DNA from: Icerya purchasi
Lineage: Eukaryota; Arthropoda; Insecta; Hemiptera; Monophlebidae
DNA: 64,000 nt
Reading direction: 5' to 3'
NCBI GenBank assembly: GCA_039619475.1
Contig: CM077115.1
Coordinates: 31,943,083-32,007,082, forward strand
The first letter of the stretch is position 1. Each line of letters begins with the position of its first letter. Under the pieces are notes generated by a model that had not been told where the DNA came from, made no database searches, and saw only the letters and a program-made list of their open reading frames with translations. The translations under genes and the position numbers were made by a program. Positions 1-10,797 of the stretch are shown piece after piece.

Positions 1-124
1 AAAGAACAATTAAATTAGTTACGGCTGAATTAGAAGGTTAACGATTCCGCTGCTTTATTTATTCTAATAATCGTATGGAGAAAAATTTTTTCATTTAGAA
101 AATAGAAAATATGTTGTTAAACTA

Positions 125-905
125 ACAAGGAAAGTACACGAGTTGTCAGACGCCGATTTTGATGAAATTTGGATATGCTGTAGAGTATAAAAAAAATATT
201 AGACCCGTGTTTTTTTTTATCGGCCCATATGCAGTTTCAAGGGGTGAAAACTACCCCTAAAGTTCACCCCCAAAAATCGTTTTTCTTAAATATCTCGTCT
301 TTAACTCGATATTTTTTTATGAAACAAAATGTAAATTATTTCTCGTGCGAAGGACAAGTAATTCACAGTAATTTAAGCAGTAGGGTTGCATCCCCTATTT
401 TCTAGGGGGTGAAAACACCTTTTTTTTTGGTCATAATTATGGAATAAAAAATTATAAAATAACATTAAAAAATAATAAAACTTTTTTTAACACACACAAT
501 TAAAACATAAAGTTGACGTGCTTCAGCGTTTTCATGAATTTCACCCTTAAAGGGGATAAATCACCCCTTACAAGAAAAATCAATAAATACATGTATGAAG
601 TAATCCAATTTCGTAAATAATTTATATGTAAGGGTTTTTGAGGTTGCTGATTACGAATCCGTCATCAGATTTTCTTAATTCAAAATGGAGGATCCAATAT
701 GGCGGGCAAAAAAGTCAAAAAAGGTTTAATTTTAACGACAAATTGTATACGAGGATTTTTAAGGTCGCTGATTACAAATCTGTTATCAATTTTTGAAAAT
801 TCAAATTATCCTGTGCATTATAACCATACACAGCCTCAAACTTCTAAACATCAGACAGGCCGATTGCCTATGATTAAAACCGCTCAACTCCTAAACTGCA
901 GGCAA
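125..905 (+). repeat. Left terminal inverted repeat arm
   Basis: Reverse complement of the arm ending at 2536. Differences are scattered single bases and homopolymer length changes, so the arms have diverged since insertion but remain easily alignable. Similarity weakens after about 866. The 115-codon open frame at 699-1046 lies mainly in this arm; I regard it as chance. Confidence 0.8.
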
Positions 906-1342
906 ATGAAAGGTCTATTCATTGTGGTATACTGGAAAACCGTTCTTATAATTAACTTATTTAAAAAATTACTGGTACAGTTCAACTTATGTATTTATTT
1001 ATTTCTTTATCTATCTATTAATGAGAATCATTCTATTCTTACGTAAATAATAACAAAAATAAATTAATAGGTAGCCAAGATTAATTAGTAATACAATGAA
1101 TTGTTCTTTAGAATAAACTTTAATACGTTAGGAGAATTACATTCAATGAGTAAATCAAAACATTTATTACTAGAATTTGAAATATAATTATCAACATTTT
1201 TATAAATCAACACATCATTAAATGTTATCACGTATTTAACTGTATTAATTGTTTTCGTAGATATATATAAATACACCACAACTTAATAATGCATCTGATT
1301 TAATTATTTGTATAATGTGTATTTAATATTATGTAAATTGTA

Positions 1343-1669
1343 TTACTTATTATAATAAAATTTCTTATTATACGATTTGCAGTAATGATAATCATGAAAG
1401 AAGTGGGTTAAGCATAATGTGTTTTTGCACCACGAGCACGTTATAATAGCCCTTTTACAACGAATGTCGCACTCCACATTATCAGAGTTAAAACAAAATT
1501 CTTTTGAGTTCGGTCCTTTCTCTGGCCGTTTGTCAATGTAACCTGCTGCATACCAAGCATATAAGAATGAATTTTTGAATCTAGGACTTGATAATTGGTT
1601 ATGTGTAAGTGATTGCAATTTAATAATGTTGTTTCTATCGTGTAAATTAACATCTTCGTTTAAGAGCAA
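1343..1669 (-). pseudogene. Remnant of a transposon-encoded zinc-binding protein
   Basis: This is an open frame of about 108 codons between the long inverted repeats, and the frame continues upstream without a stop past 1700. The protein has an aromatic segment (FLYAWYAAGYI) and then a cluster of cysteines and histidines in its last 40 residues. Part of the cluster reads C-x2-C-x4-C-x2-H (CSWCKNTLCLTH), followed by FFHDYHYC. Such a Cys/His end is compatible with the C-terminal zinc-binding tail of a DDE transposase; piggyBac-like tails have a similar spacing. That assignment is inference. No catalytic acidic residues are visible because the rest of the protein is missing. It is probably the 3' end of the element's own transposase gene after internal deletion. 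Confidence 0.45.
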
Positions 1670-1744
1670 GACAGTATCCGCAAAAGTATGTGTCTGATGT
1701 TTAGAGGTTTGAAGCTGTATGGTTATAGCGCACAGCCTTCTCGC

Positions 1745-2536
1745 TTGTATGCGGTTTAGGAGTTTGGGGTTTTTTGGTTTAAAAAAACACAGGCTAAATG
1801 CCTGTCTGGATTTTAGGGGCTTGGGGCTGTACGGTTATAAAGCACAGGATAATTTGAATTTTCAAAAATTGATAACAGATTTGTAATCAGCGACCTTAAA
1901 AATCCTCGTATACAATTTGTCGTTAAAATTAAACCTTTTTTGACTTTTTTGCCCGCCATATTGGATCCTCCATTTTGAATTAAGAAAATCTGATGACGGA
2001 TTCGTAATCAGCAACCTCAAAAACCCTTACATATAAATTATTTACGAAATTGGATTACTTCATACATGTATTTATTGATTTTTCTTGTAAGGGGTGATTT
2101 ATCCCCTTTAAGGGTGAAATTCATGAAAACGCCGAAATACGTCAACTTTATGTTTTAATTGTGTGTGTTAAAAAAAGTTTTATTATTTTTTAATGTTATT
2201 TTATAATTTTTTATTCCATAATTATGAACAAAAAAAAGGTGTTTTCACCCCCTAGAAAATAGGGGATGCAACCCCACTGCTTAAATCACTGTGAATTACT
2301 TGTCCTTCGCACGAGGAATAATTTACATTTTGTTTCATAAAAAAATATCGAGTTAAAGAAGAGATATTTAAGAAAAACGATTTTTGGGGGTGAACTTTAG
2401 GGGTAGTTTTCACCCCTTGAAACTGCATATGGGCCGATAAAAAAAAAAAAAACACGGGACTAATATTTTTTTATACTCTACTGCATATCCAAATTTCATC
2501 AAAATCGGCGTCTGACAACTCGTGTACTTTCCTTGT
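1745..2536 (-). repeat. Right terminal inverted repeat arm
   Basis: Inverted copy of 125-905. Its inner end holds two related units of about 45 bp about 115 bp apart (near 1804-1848 and 1690-1735), each containing the equivalent of CTGTGC..TATAACC.TACAGC on the minus strand. They look like subterminal repeats. Confidence 0.8.
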
Positions 2537-2614
2537 ATTACTTATAGTATGATTCAAAATCTAACAGTAACCCACCACTCGGACCGTATCTCTTTTTCGA
2601 TATGTTGCAAGACT

Positions 2615-2836
2615 AGCGCAACTGATTGTAAATGTTTGATTTATCGCGATATACATAAACGTATACCCTTAAATGTGTCTGCCTGCGTACTAACATGACG
2701 GCATGCATGTTCGCCATTGCCTTCCATATGACCCTATTACCGATGATTTATTATTATTTGTAATCATTTGTTGTCGTCGCTTGAGATACCTCCGTGACGG
2801 AAGCCAAGTGCTCTAGCAACTAGGCTATCGTAACGA
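2615..2836 (-). mobile_element. SINE1 copy A, degraded
   Basis: Shares the body of the SINE1 family (the gtttgattta..atacat..cgta segment, the tgtctgc..tgcgtact segment, then gccattgccttcca) with the copies at 12592 and 26950. It ends in the same tRNA-like block (cctccgtgacggaagccaagtgctctagcaactaggctatcg). In sense orientation (minus strand) this block is the 5' head. The B-box part is decayed here. Confidence 0.7.
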
Positions 2837-2940
2837 TTATGTATTAATAATTTATGTAAACAGAAAATAATCCGTACGCGGATGATGCGATTTTAATGTT
2901 CGATAATCGCTACCATGATATCCGTGCACAACAGGATACG

Positions 2941-3177
2941 GATAAAATGTATTAAGGTACTTGGCTACCAAACGAAAGGTTTCGAGTTCGAAGGTTTACC
3001 TAGCCCGAAATAATTGGGTACCAGAGAAATCTGGGAAAGTAAAATCGGATCCCAAGTAGAAAATAACTAACCTCCCAATATTCTTTTTGGATTCATTAGG
3101 CTTAGTTCTACTATGGAAAAAAACTTAACTTCACAATCCATGAAACCTTATCAAGTGTAAGGGACTTACTTTACTTA
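2941..3177 (+). mobile_element. SINE2 copy with tRNA-like head
   Basis: A tRNA-like segment containing ggctaccaaacgaaaggtt followed by a tcgagttcgaa B-box-like motif is followed by a body shared with copies at 48825-48975 (inverted), 61505-61632 and 62574-62641. Shared words include gaaatctggga, ccaagtagaa, ggcttagt and ttaacttcacaatcc. It ends in acttactttactt. This is the most complete copy at its 5' end. A head-body-tail layout repeated several times in the window supports a SINE family. Confidence 0.65.
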
Positions 3178-3199
3178 GATTGGCGTTTTAATAGAAAAG

Positions 3200-3835
3200 A
3201 AGGCGAATTCTTCAATTCACACTACAATTTATTGGCATAATATGAATGTTATAAATTAAATGGTACCAAAATAGACCTTGTGTCAATTGATTATTTCGGA
3301 ATAACCGCAACTGACTTGAACATATTACCAGAAAGTTAAGAAAACCGAATTGTCTCCTTTATTATTCGAAACACTATTTTTCATTCATCTTAGCCGTTTG
3401 TACACAGTTCTATACCTTCGACGTATGGTATTGCGTATTGGAGTGGAGTGGCTAGAAACCATCGTGTGCCTTTAGAAAAGTTACAAAAGTCCGTTATCAG
3501 GAAATCGATTCTATCTAGCAATTCACCACAAGGACATAAATTTTCCCCCGCTGAAGAATTCATACAGAGTACAACTTATTTCGATTTTAGAATACGAAAA
3601 TATTTTTACAATCTCGGACAAACAAAGTAAAACCAAAACAAACGGCGGGCATTATGTATCTCTTTTTCTTAAAACGAGAATCAGAACGTAAACTACATGG
3701 CAGCCGAAATGTATGACAACTTGCCACAAATCACGAAGCTGTCCCTAAAGAAACCCATAAAAAGTGAGGTCAGAAAATACTGAAGTCGTTTTTCCAATAT
3801 GGAGAATTTTAAGAGAATTTCTCGCTAATAAAATA
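3200..3835 (+). pseudogene. CR1-type LINE, ORF2 C-terminal relic
   Basis: Frames across this stretch encode YGIAYWSGVARNHRVPLEKL followed by QKSVIRKSI, and further on fragments resembling LPQITKLSLKKP, with stops and frame changes between them. This is the characteristic region after the reverse transcriptase of CR1-clade LINEs (a YGI.xWGG segment, then LQxxxIR). The related element at 43.6-48.2 kb has the same arrangement. The fragment is 5'-truncated and decayed, with no catalytic domain left. It probably ends at or before the palindrome at 3839. Confidence 0.65.
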
Positions 3836-3838
3836 ACA

Positions 3839-3928
3839 TTGAGTAAAAATACGATAAATAATATCGACCCACCATCGAATATATGCATTCGATGGTGGGT
3901 CGATATTATTTATCGTATTTTTACTCAA
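3839..3928. repeat. Perfect 42-bp palindrome with 6-nt loop
   Basis: Bases 3839-3880 are the exact reverse complement of 3887-3928, separated by atatgc (3881-3886). All 42 positions pair. It is not part of any coding frame I recognise. Confidence 0.95.
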
Positions 3929-4454
3929 AGTTAATTTGTTTTTTTTTTCTATCGTTAGCATTACGTGTAAATTTGAATTTTGGCTTATTACTTAAAAGTG
4001 TTTTAATTCCGCAAGATCTGTTTCTACGAAATTGTCGCCTGCTTTATCTAATCCTACTTGCTTTTAGTGCATCTTAGGGTTACACTTTAATTCTACTTTT
4101 TGTAGTTCACTTCTTTTGACACTTATTACTGAAGATTTTAATCCTACGCTTTCGATTACAATCACGATATCACTGATTACTACAATGTTACTTAACTTAG
4201 TATTTATTTTATTGGGTTAAAAGTGAATGTCTCGTAATTTTCTTTTTTTTTTTTTTTGTAACTTGCTTGCACGTCAGCAGTACTTTAAAAAGAAAAATAA
4301 ATGAGAAAAGAGAGAGGAAAAAGGGAAGAAAGAAAAGGAAAAGAAGAAGAGAAAAATATTAATTTCATTGTACATAAAGCTAATATTTCTTATTTTAATA
4401 AAAATATAACTTTGTTTTGGTTTAAGGTATATGTGCCATTTCAGAATACATCAG

Positions 4455-4651
4455 ATTGTAACAAATACAAGTATAACAAACAAATTTAAATGTATAAACG
4501 ATTATACTAATTTAGAAAGGTTTTCGGGCATAGATGATTAGCTAAAATTCATAAAACAACACACAGCATAAATTTTAGCTGATCATCAATAAAACCTTTC
4601 TAAATTAGTATAATCGTTTATACATTTAAATTTGTTTGTGTTTTGTTACAA
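4455..4651. repeat. Inverted-repeat (hairpin) element, MITE-like
   Basis: Arms of about 80-95 bp (4455-4552 and 4569-4651) are imperfect reverse complements around a spacer of about 20 bp. The segment aatttaaatgtataaacgat and the continuation ttatactaatttagaaaggtttt are matched exactly in the other arm. The layout is that of a foldback MITE. No coding capacity, and no target duplication identified. Confidence 0.8.
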
Positions 4652-5001
4652 TTTAGAATATCTTTATATTTTAACAAACAGTATGTCAAAGGATTCTACA
4701 TCATTTAATTTAGTTTACGATTTGGGTGTTTCAGCGCGGTAGTTTCATTATAAACAAACGGATTATTTTATGATGTTATTATTAATGCTCGTTGAAAATC
4801 GTTTACTTCGGTGAAAAAGTTAATATTGATTATGATTATATGATATAATTAGCGTAAAGCTGTGTGCACCCTCGTCTCGGTATTATTTTTATTTTCTCAA
4901 ATGCCCTGTATTTCCATTAGAATAATAAGTTGAATTGAATTGAACCTTATATTTCACTTTTCAAACTAACATTAAAAACTGTCCATTTTCTATATTAATA
5001 T

Positions 5002-5168
5002 AAATTATTATAAACAAACTTGAAACAGAAAATTCAATGATTCACAAAATATACATAAAAAATAATATATGCATATATTCATATATATATATATATTTTT
5101 TTTTTTTGTATACATATATATTTCGTGGATTGTTAAATTTTCTATTTCAAGTTTGTTTATAATAATAT
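5002..5168. repeat. Degenerate hairpin repeat
   Basis: Left arm 5002-5042 (ttattataaacaaacttgaa then cagaaaattcaat) and right arm 5126-5168 are imperfect reverse complements. The spacer of about 80 bp is AT-rich, with TA-type simple sequence and a T-tract. Confidence 0.65.
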
Positions 5169-5194
5169 ATATTTCATTTTACATTTCACGCTAA

Positions 5195-5405
5195 CTGAAA
5201 AAATTCAATTTTAAAATTGTTTATTCAATTTAGTCTATCTTATTCGACAGTGTGCGTTAGATTAATTAGTTAGTGTGCATAACAGGAGAGTAATTTTATA
5301 CGTTAATTAATCAGATGATTGAATTTAGTTCATGTTACTCCATGTAGATATCATACATTACTAGTAAAGCATATTGCGGCATCCGCCCAAGAAGAAGTTG
5401 TTCAT

Positions 5406-5442
<37 letters not shown>

Positions 5443-5861
5443 GACTCATGTATGCACACACAATTGAACGTAATAATTGAGATTAATTCTTTCCATATTC
5501 TTTATGCGCTAGTACACGCAGATAATTTTTTTTGCTGTCTCCTAGTTTATTCTCCTAAATAATAGGTATAAAAAATGAATTAAAATAAAACTTTCTCGAC
5601 GACTTTGATCTAATAATTTCGATGATTGTTGTAAATAATGTACAAATTATTTCGATTATATTTAGAACTTCATAATTATGTTGCGTTAAATTACGTAGGT
5701 TGAAATAGGAAAGGAAATATTAAAAGAATTAATTGAAGCAACAATTATGGCCGGACAATATACAAAAAAAAAAGTACAATGGAACCAATGACAAAAAAAT
5801 TTTACTTTTAAAATAGTTTATGCAATTGGCATTTTTACCTTATTCGGCAGTGTACGTTAGA
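5195..5861. other. Non-coding AT-rich stretch flanked by a degenerate direct repeat
   Basis: A segment of about 65-75 bp at 5197-5261 recurs in the same orientation at 5787-5861 (shared words ttttaaaat, caatt, cttattcg, cagtgt, cgttagat). Between them is a TA microsatellite (5411-5439) and no convincing gene. Confidence 0.45.
5411..5439. repeat. (TA)n microsatellite
   Basis: Uninterrupted TA dinucleotide run of 29 bases. Confidence 0.95.
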
Positions 5862-6149
5862 TATTAAATAACACATTAAGAACAAAATTTATTATAACAA
5901 CCACGACTATTTTTTTCCTCTTGTTTAGGTTTTTCCCTGGGCTTGCCAATAATAGACGATTACCAATCAACACGTGTACATAGCAGCAATTAGGAGTAAC
6001 AAGGAATGGAATCTGATAAAGAACGCTATATACCAAGGATGGAGAAACAATGACAATCAGCGTCAAAAAATGCCAAACATATGGAACCTGAAGAGAAAGT
6101 AATCTTTTTTTTCCTACCCTAGGCGCGGCGCGCCAGCGGCCTTGACCCA

Positions 6150-6860
6150 ACAACATGATAAATCAAGATATATAATTAAATAGTCAGGCGGTTAGAAATG
6201 GAACTCACAAAGGACATCAGCAGCGAAACAACCAAAGGCAATAATGGGATGGAAAGGATATAGGTTAAAAGGAGTAGGTAGGAAGAATCGAAGCTAAAAA
6301 TTGGACGTAAAGAAGGGAGCGTTCGTTAAGGAGTGCAGAACATTCGAAAAGGATATGATTTGAGTCACAAATACAAGGAGGTTCAGAAGCATGAAGGGGT
6401 CAGAAAGGAGAAAGAGCTAAATAAGAACGAAAGCGAGAAGAGGGTAGTAGACAATGATTAATTCTGAGTCTAATCAAGAAAACAACAGTGGAACGACGAC
6501 AGACAGGAATAGATTGAAACCAAGGCAGGAAACTAGGAACCGGTTGAATAAGACGGTACTGAGAAAAGCGATTTGAGAATATAGATGGATACATGTCAGA
6601 CCAAAGTCTGGAATGATTAGAGCGTGATAGAGAAAGAATGTCTGAGGAAGGGAAAGAGTCGAGGAATGGACCATTGCGGACGGCTGAGCGAGCCAAAGAT
6701 ATTGCAATGACTAGGAACCCATAGAAAGTCTATGAGAATGGAACGGGAACAGAGCAAGCTAGAGATGGGAGATCGAATAGAGAGAATGATACCGCCAGAG
6801 GAATGAGAAGGAGGAGAAGAGATGGCTTGAAGAACGAAAATGATGGTATTGCGACAGTTT
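6150..6860 (-). pseudogene. LINE ORF2 3' end: RNase H and C-terminal domain relic
   Basis: On the minus strand, broken frames encode recognisable pieces of the C-terminal half of a Jockey/I/R1-group ORF2. An RNase H-like WVPSHC..I motif lies near 6720. It is followed by a segment like VFLIRLRINHCLLPSSRF and then PPC.CDSNHILFECS near 6370, the conserved cysteine/histidine end of such proteins. Stops and frame shifts show it is dead. On the plus strand the stretch is conspicuously purine-rich, which is simply the complement. The reverse transcriptase and everything 5' of it are absent. Similar minus-strand pieces occur at 36.1, 38.9 and 61.8 kb. Confidence 0.65.
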
Positions 6861-6869
6861 TGAAAAAAA

Positions 6870-8170
6870 AAAAAAAATTAAATAAACCGGTGATTATAAT
6901 TATATTTACATTACTATTAAAAGAAAAATCTTGTATCTGCGGCTTTTTTTTTCCCCTTTGGGCATGTCAACACTGCGGCTGATTTCACGACATCTACATG
7001 TAAGCGATGGTAGCGTAATTGCAAAGTTAAACTAATAAACTGAGCTAGAAAACACCGGAATTAATTCGAAAAATAAGTTAAAGCGCGTTGCATGAGTACT
7101 TCCTTCGTCATTCTTCTTTTCAAGAGGAAAAAACTTCTCCTTACGAAAGGACAGACGCAAAGTTCCGCTAATAACATGCCTCCTTTCGTAATCCAATGAT
7201 TATCATGAACAAACTGAAACTTTTGCGTCACATTTTGAAAATAAGCCTAATAATACATTATCAAGATAAACATTATTATTTAATTTAAAAAAAAAAAACT
7301 CCTCTCATATCACTTCTGAAGAAGCGACAAATCTGTTCTATATTTTGATTTCGAAGCTGTTTAGTGTGTTTATCGACACTTCAAATAACGCATATTTCGA
7401 GTAGGGACAAAAAGAAGTCACAGCGAACGATTTGAAAATTAATTGAAAATTAAGCTGTTTGCATAAGGGCGAGAATAGACCGAGCGTTGCAAACGTCGTA
7501 AATATGAAATCGTGCGTATTTCACAAACGGTCGCGAACGTTTACAAACAATTATAAAATAAAATTTATTATCAAACTACATTACAGCTCGCTGAAATGCA
7601 CAAAAAGCTTGCAAACCTTTGCAAATTAAAACTTTTCGATGTAAACTGCAACTAGGCGTTTGCAAACCTTTGCAAGATATATACATACATATATATATTA
7701 GGGTTCCCGATTAAGGTCGGTTCATCAAAGAAAATTCGTAAGTTCTCGTACGGGTAATGTACGTTCTATCAATCAGGCAGCATTTTTTAAATAAATGAAG
7801 CGCGAAATTTCTGCCAGTAAATATTTTCATATTTATAAAAAAAAACGAAAAAAACACAATTCATCTTGTCCTCTAAGAACTTAAAACTAGACGAACACTT
7901 ATTCAGTCGTAGACTAATTACGTATTAAATAGCTCAAAAACTAAATAAATCAAATCAAATAAATAAAACGAAAAAAAAAAACAGTACTCGTTATCCTTTG
8001 AAAAATTAGCCTAATTACGTAAAATCCAGTGACGTGTTTCCTCGTTTCATAATTTTAAATTATTTAATAACAAGATATCCGCTGGAAATATCTTTAAAAT
8101 TCTTATAATGATTCTTTGATTTTGTGTTACGTTTATTCCCGTGTACAGTGGATTATTTTAAAGTCATTTA
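6870..8170. other. Non-coding, no gene recognised
   Basis: AT-rich sequence with short poly-A tracts. The word gtttgcaaacctttgcaa and near-copies recur between 7490 and 7675. I see nothing else I can name. Confidence 0.5.
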
Positions 8171-8171
8171 A

Positions 8172-8266
8172 AATGTTGAATATAACCGTGTATTATTGTC
8201 TAAAGTTGATGTTAACATTATAAATAATTAGCGGTCACCCCGTGTTCAAAAAATGAAATATGCTCG
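8172..8266 (+). repeat. Left half of a palindromic element split by the hAT insertion
   Basis: The stretch ending gtgttcaaaaaatgaaatatg plus ctcgta is an imperfect reverse complement of 10798-10897. Further out, gttaac, attataaata and gcgg also match. If the hAT and one copy of its target duplication are removed, the two halves form a hairpin with a loop of about 14 nt. Confidence 0.7.
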
Positions 8267-8274
8267 TATTTGTT
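8267..8274. repeat. hAT target-site duplication, left
   Basis: tatttgtt, identical to 10790-10797. Eight base pairs is the length made by hAT transposases. Confidence 0.9.
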
Positions 8275-8590
8275 CAGTGGCGGCTCGTGAAAATTTCAAT
8301 TCGGGGTTGCCATGGGAAAAAAGGAAAAAACTGATGTAGTGAACAGTAAATAATAAAACGGCTGTTTAACGATGAAATCGATTCTTCTAGATTTTTTCCA
8401 TTGCAAAATTTTTCTACGTCTTTCTCATTGAAATTATCCATCTGTGAAATTAATTAATTTTCAGTTGAAATCATGCAAAGTGTGCTGTTAATTTTTTTTT
8501 TGATTCATATAGCGCTTATTAAATATGATTTTACACTCATTTCAAGATGGGAAAACATTTTTAGTGGTTCTACAGTCCTCATTGGAATTT

Positions 8591-9640
8591 TTACAAGTTG
8601 AATGATTTCGGTAAAAACACTTTTTCTAAGTTTTCTTCATTTAATACGTTTGAAAGTGCATTTAAGCCTTTAAAATTGCGAAATTCTTTTCTAGAATAAA
8701 ATATCTCTAGTTCGGTTTTTAATTTTTCCTTCAAAAGAAACGAATAAGAAGCTGTACGTGTTTCATTTATTTCGCGCTGCATGTCATTTTCGTTACGTCA
8801 CCCCGTGACATCCCATTACGCATCGCTCCATCACACCCCGACCGATTACAGAATCCCACATACACACACACTCACACACAATTTCGACGCTCCTTACTAG
8901 ATATTTTTTTTTATTTTTTTTTATTTTTTTTTATTTTTTTTTTTTTAGTTTATTTTTTATTTACATGTAACGTACACATTACATTATATAATACCGCTGA
9001 ATAGGCTATCTGTATTTTCTGAACTGAATAATTCCCAAAATTGTTCGTAAACTGCTCTGCGATATTCATAACGGAAAACAATTACTGTTTTTGTACATGT
9101 TTTGAAATATCTATGTAGCATCAGCCGATAGAGCTACATTTTATTATTTTCTGATATTATTTGATCGTGAATTGCAATAATTCGTTTTGAATAATTTTAT
9201 ATTTTCCCGTAAACACAGAATTTTTATCCAAATTTTTTTGTAAAAAAGCATCATTTAAATTTATTAAATACTCGGAGATTTTCAGATTCATTACTTTCAT
9301 CACATGCTCTCTTACAAGTAGTTCGAATAATTTTACGCATTCGACTATTTTTGATAATATTTCTCGACTTTTTTTCACTGGTTCATTATGATTTAGTTTT
9401 GACATTCTATATACATCAAGTTAATCGGAAATATTGTGCCCTAAAAGTGATACTGTATTTTCCATGTGTCTTTCTCATTTTTCATTTATTTTGTTTATGT
9501 TTTTAAAACCATTCTGAGTCCATGCAGTATCACCGGCAAAAAATAAACAAACAGAATAATGTGTTCGTACTTTCACATCCGCAGAGCTATTTAATTTTAT
9601 AATACCATTCGCGACTAGAAGATCGAATGTATTTTTTATT
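8591..9640 (-). pseudogene. hAT transposase relic (ZMYM-like type)
   Basis: Three pieces appear in minus-strand order. Near 9480-9560 is AWTQNGFKNINKINEK, matching the W..GF.NW/K segment after the N-terminal zinc finger of many hAT transposases. At 9157-9405 is an 82-codon frame including SREILSKIVECVKLF and NSVFTGKYKIIQNELL, the conserved stretch that precedes the catalytic core. At 8591-8782 is a 63-codon frame with FRNFKGLNALSNVLNEENLE, just before where the hAT dimerisation domain should be. The catalytic acidic core between them is largely deleted or unreadable, and stops interrupt every join. It lies inside the hAT element with proper ends. Confidence 0.72.
8903..8946. repeat. (A T9-10)n T-rich simple repeat
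   Basis: Four to five units of a followed by 9-10 t, ending in a longer T run. Confidence 0.9.
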
Positions 9641-10789
9641 TTTACTCATATCTTCACCACTAATAATAACATCTGAAGTAAAGTATAAGCCTTCCTTTTT
9701 ATTTCTATTTTTTCATATAGTGATGATAGGTGAGAAAAGTTCAAATTTTTTTTATGTATTCAACAGTCAAATGGTCATTTGAAACAAAAAAATAACAAAA
9801 CTATATTAATAATACTTTTCTAATAACGTTATTACCTTTTTTTTCTGAGAAATATATTGTCAGTCTCAAATTAATTAAACGAGAAGGCAACATTTTTAAT
9901 TTTTATTCTGCACAAATTTAAAACAAGGCAAATAGCACGCGAAAAAAATACACAAATAAAAAAACTTATTATATCAAAATAACGTACGATTATCTTGTTA
10001 CTTCCAAGAAATGTCAATGATTCACACATTGAAAGGACATAACGAAACATTAACGCGATATGTTTTAAAAACCGATAATTCAATTAACAGGTAAACCGCG
10101 GACAAAAATCATTCGACGATTGTTTCGAATGCCGCTTTATGCCAAATTTAGGACAAGGAGGTAGTATTAAATTGCTCCATCTTAATCAAGAAGTTATTGA
10201 ATCATCGGAGAGAAACAGAAAAACAGTAGTATGCGGCGCTATTGTTTTAGTAGTGCCTGTGATGTCACATTAAGATAAATACTGATGCCGAGCACTGCCG
10301 AAGGTGCCAAGCCAGTGTTGACGAGTGTAACCGAAATCAACCGAACGCATTCATCGGATTATTTTTCAGCATTAACTGGACGACGAATACGCCCCTTTTT
10401 CTGCTAATTCTAACGACATTCATGCATAAATGGTACTGCCAATATCGCAGTTCCATATAACCGAATTTGATCGAGTTGTTAAAATTCTTCGAACAGGCTT
10501 TCGTTTCTTTATACTACGCTCTTTATTTTCTTAGTGTTACCGAGCTAACCTTTCGTAGTATTCACAGCTTTTTGTGCAAGTTAGCGTGCGGTTTACGAAT
10601 AATTCAGTTTAAACAGAGAAAAGAAAATATGAATCGGGACTGTATTGCATTATTATTTACCAAAAAAAAAAAAATATTAAACAAATGTCTTTTTTAAGTT
10701 TACTTGCAATGTTATTATTGTTAAAAATAATTTTCATTTCTCTTTGGGGGTGCTTCAGTGCCTTAAATCTTATGTAGGAACCGCCACTG

Positions 10790-10797
10790 TATTTGTT
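10790..10797. repeat. hAT target-site duplication, right
   Basis: tatttgtt, identical to 8267-8274 and directly abutting the end of the right terminal repeat. Confidence 0.9.

Larger units (their letters stand above)
125..2536. mobile_element. DNA transposon with very long terminal inverted repeats
   Basis: The left arm, starting near 125 with acaaggaaagtacacgag, is repeated in inverted orientation and ends at 2536. The arms match closely for about 740 bp (125-866 against about 1795-2536) and continue with weaker similarity to about 905 and 1745. Both arms contain the same run of GGGGTGA/TCACCCC-type motifs and homopolymers. The middle (about 905-1745) carries a minus-strand protein remnant. 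I see no convincing target-site duplication. Long arms with a short core suggest a cut-and-paste or foldback-type DNA transposon, internally deleted. The superfamily is not assigned. Confidence 0.8.
8275..10789 (-). mobile_element. hAT-superfamily transposon with perfect 8-bp target duplication
   Basis: The element starts cagtggcggctc and ends gaaccgccactg, giving 12-bp terminal inverted repeats with one mismatch. It is flanked by the perfect duplication tatttgtt. The length is 2515 bp. Minus-strand relics of a hAT transposase lie inside, so the gene runs right to left. The ends and duplication are intact but the coding part is broken, so it is non-autonomous now. It contains a T-rich simple repeat at 8903-8946. 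Confidence 0.88.

Noticed and set aside
699..1046. 115-codon protein gene in the left inverted repeat
   Set aside because: The frame runs across the repeat arm into the core and has no recognisable domain; its counterpart in the other arm is not maintained.
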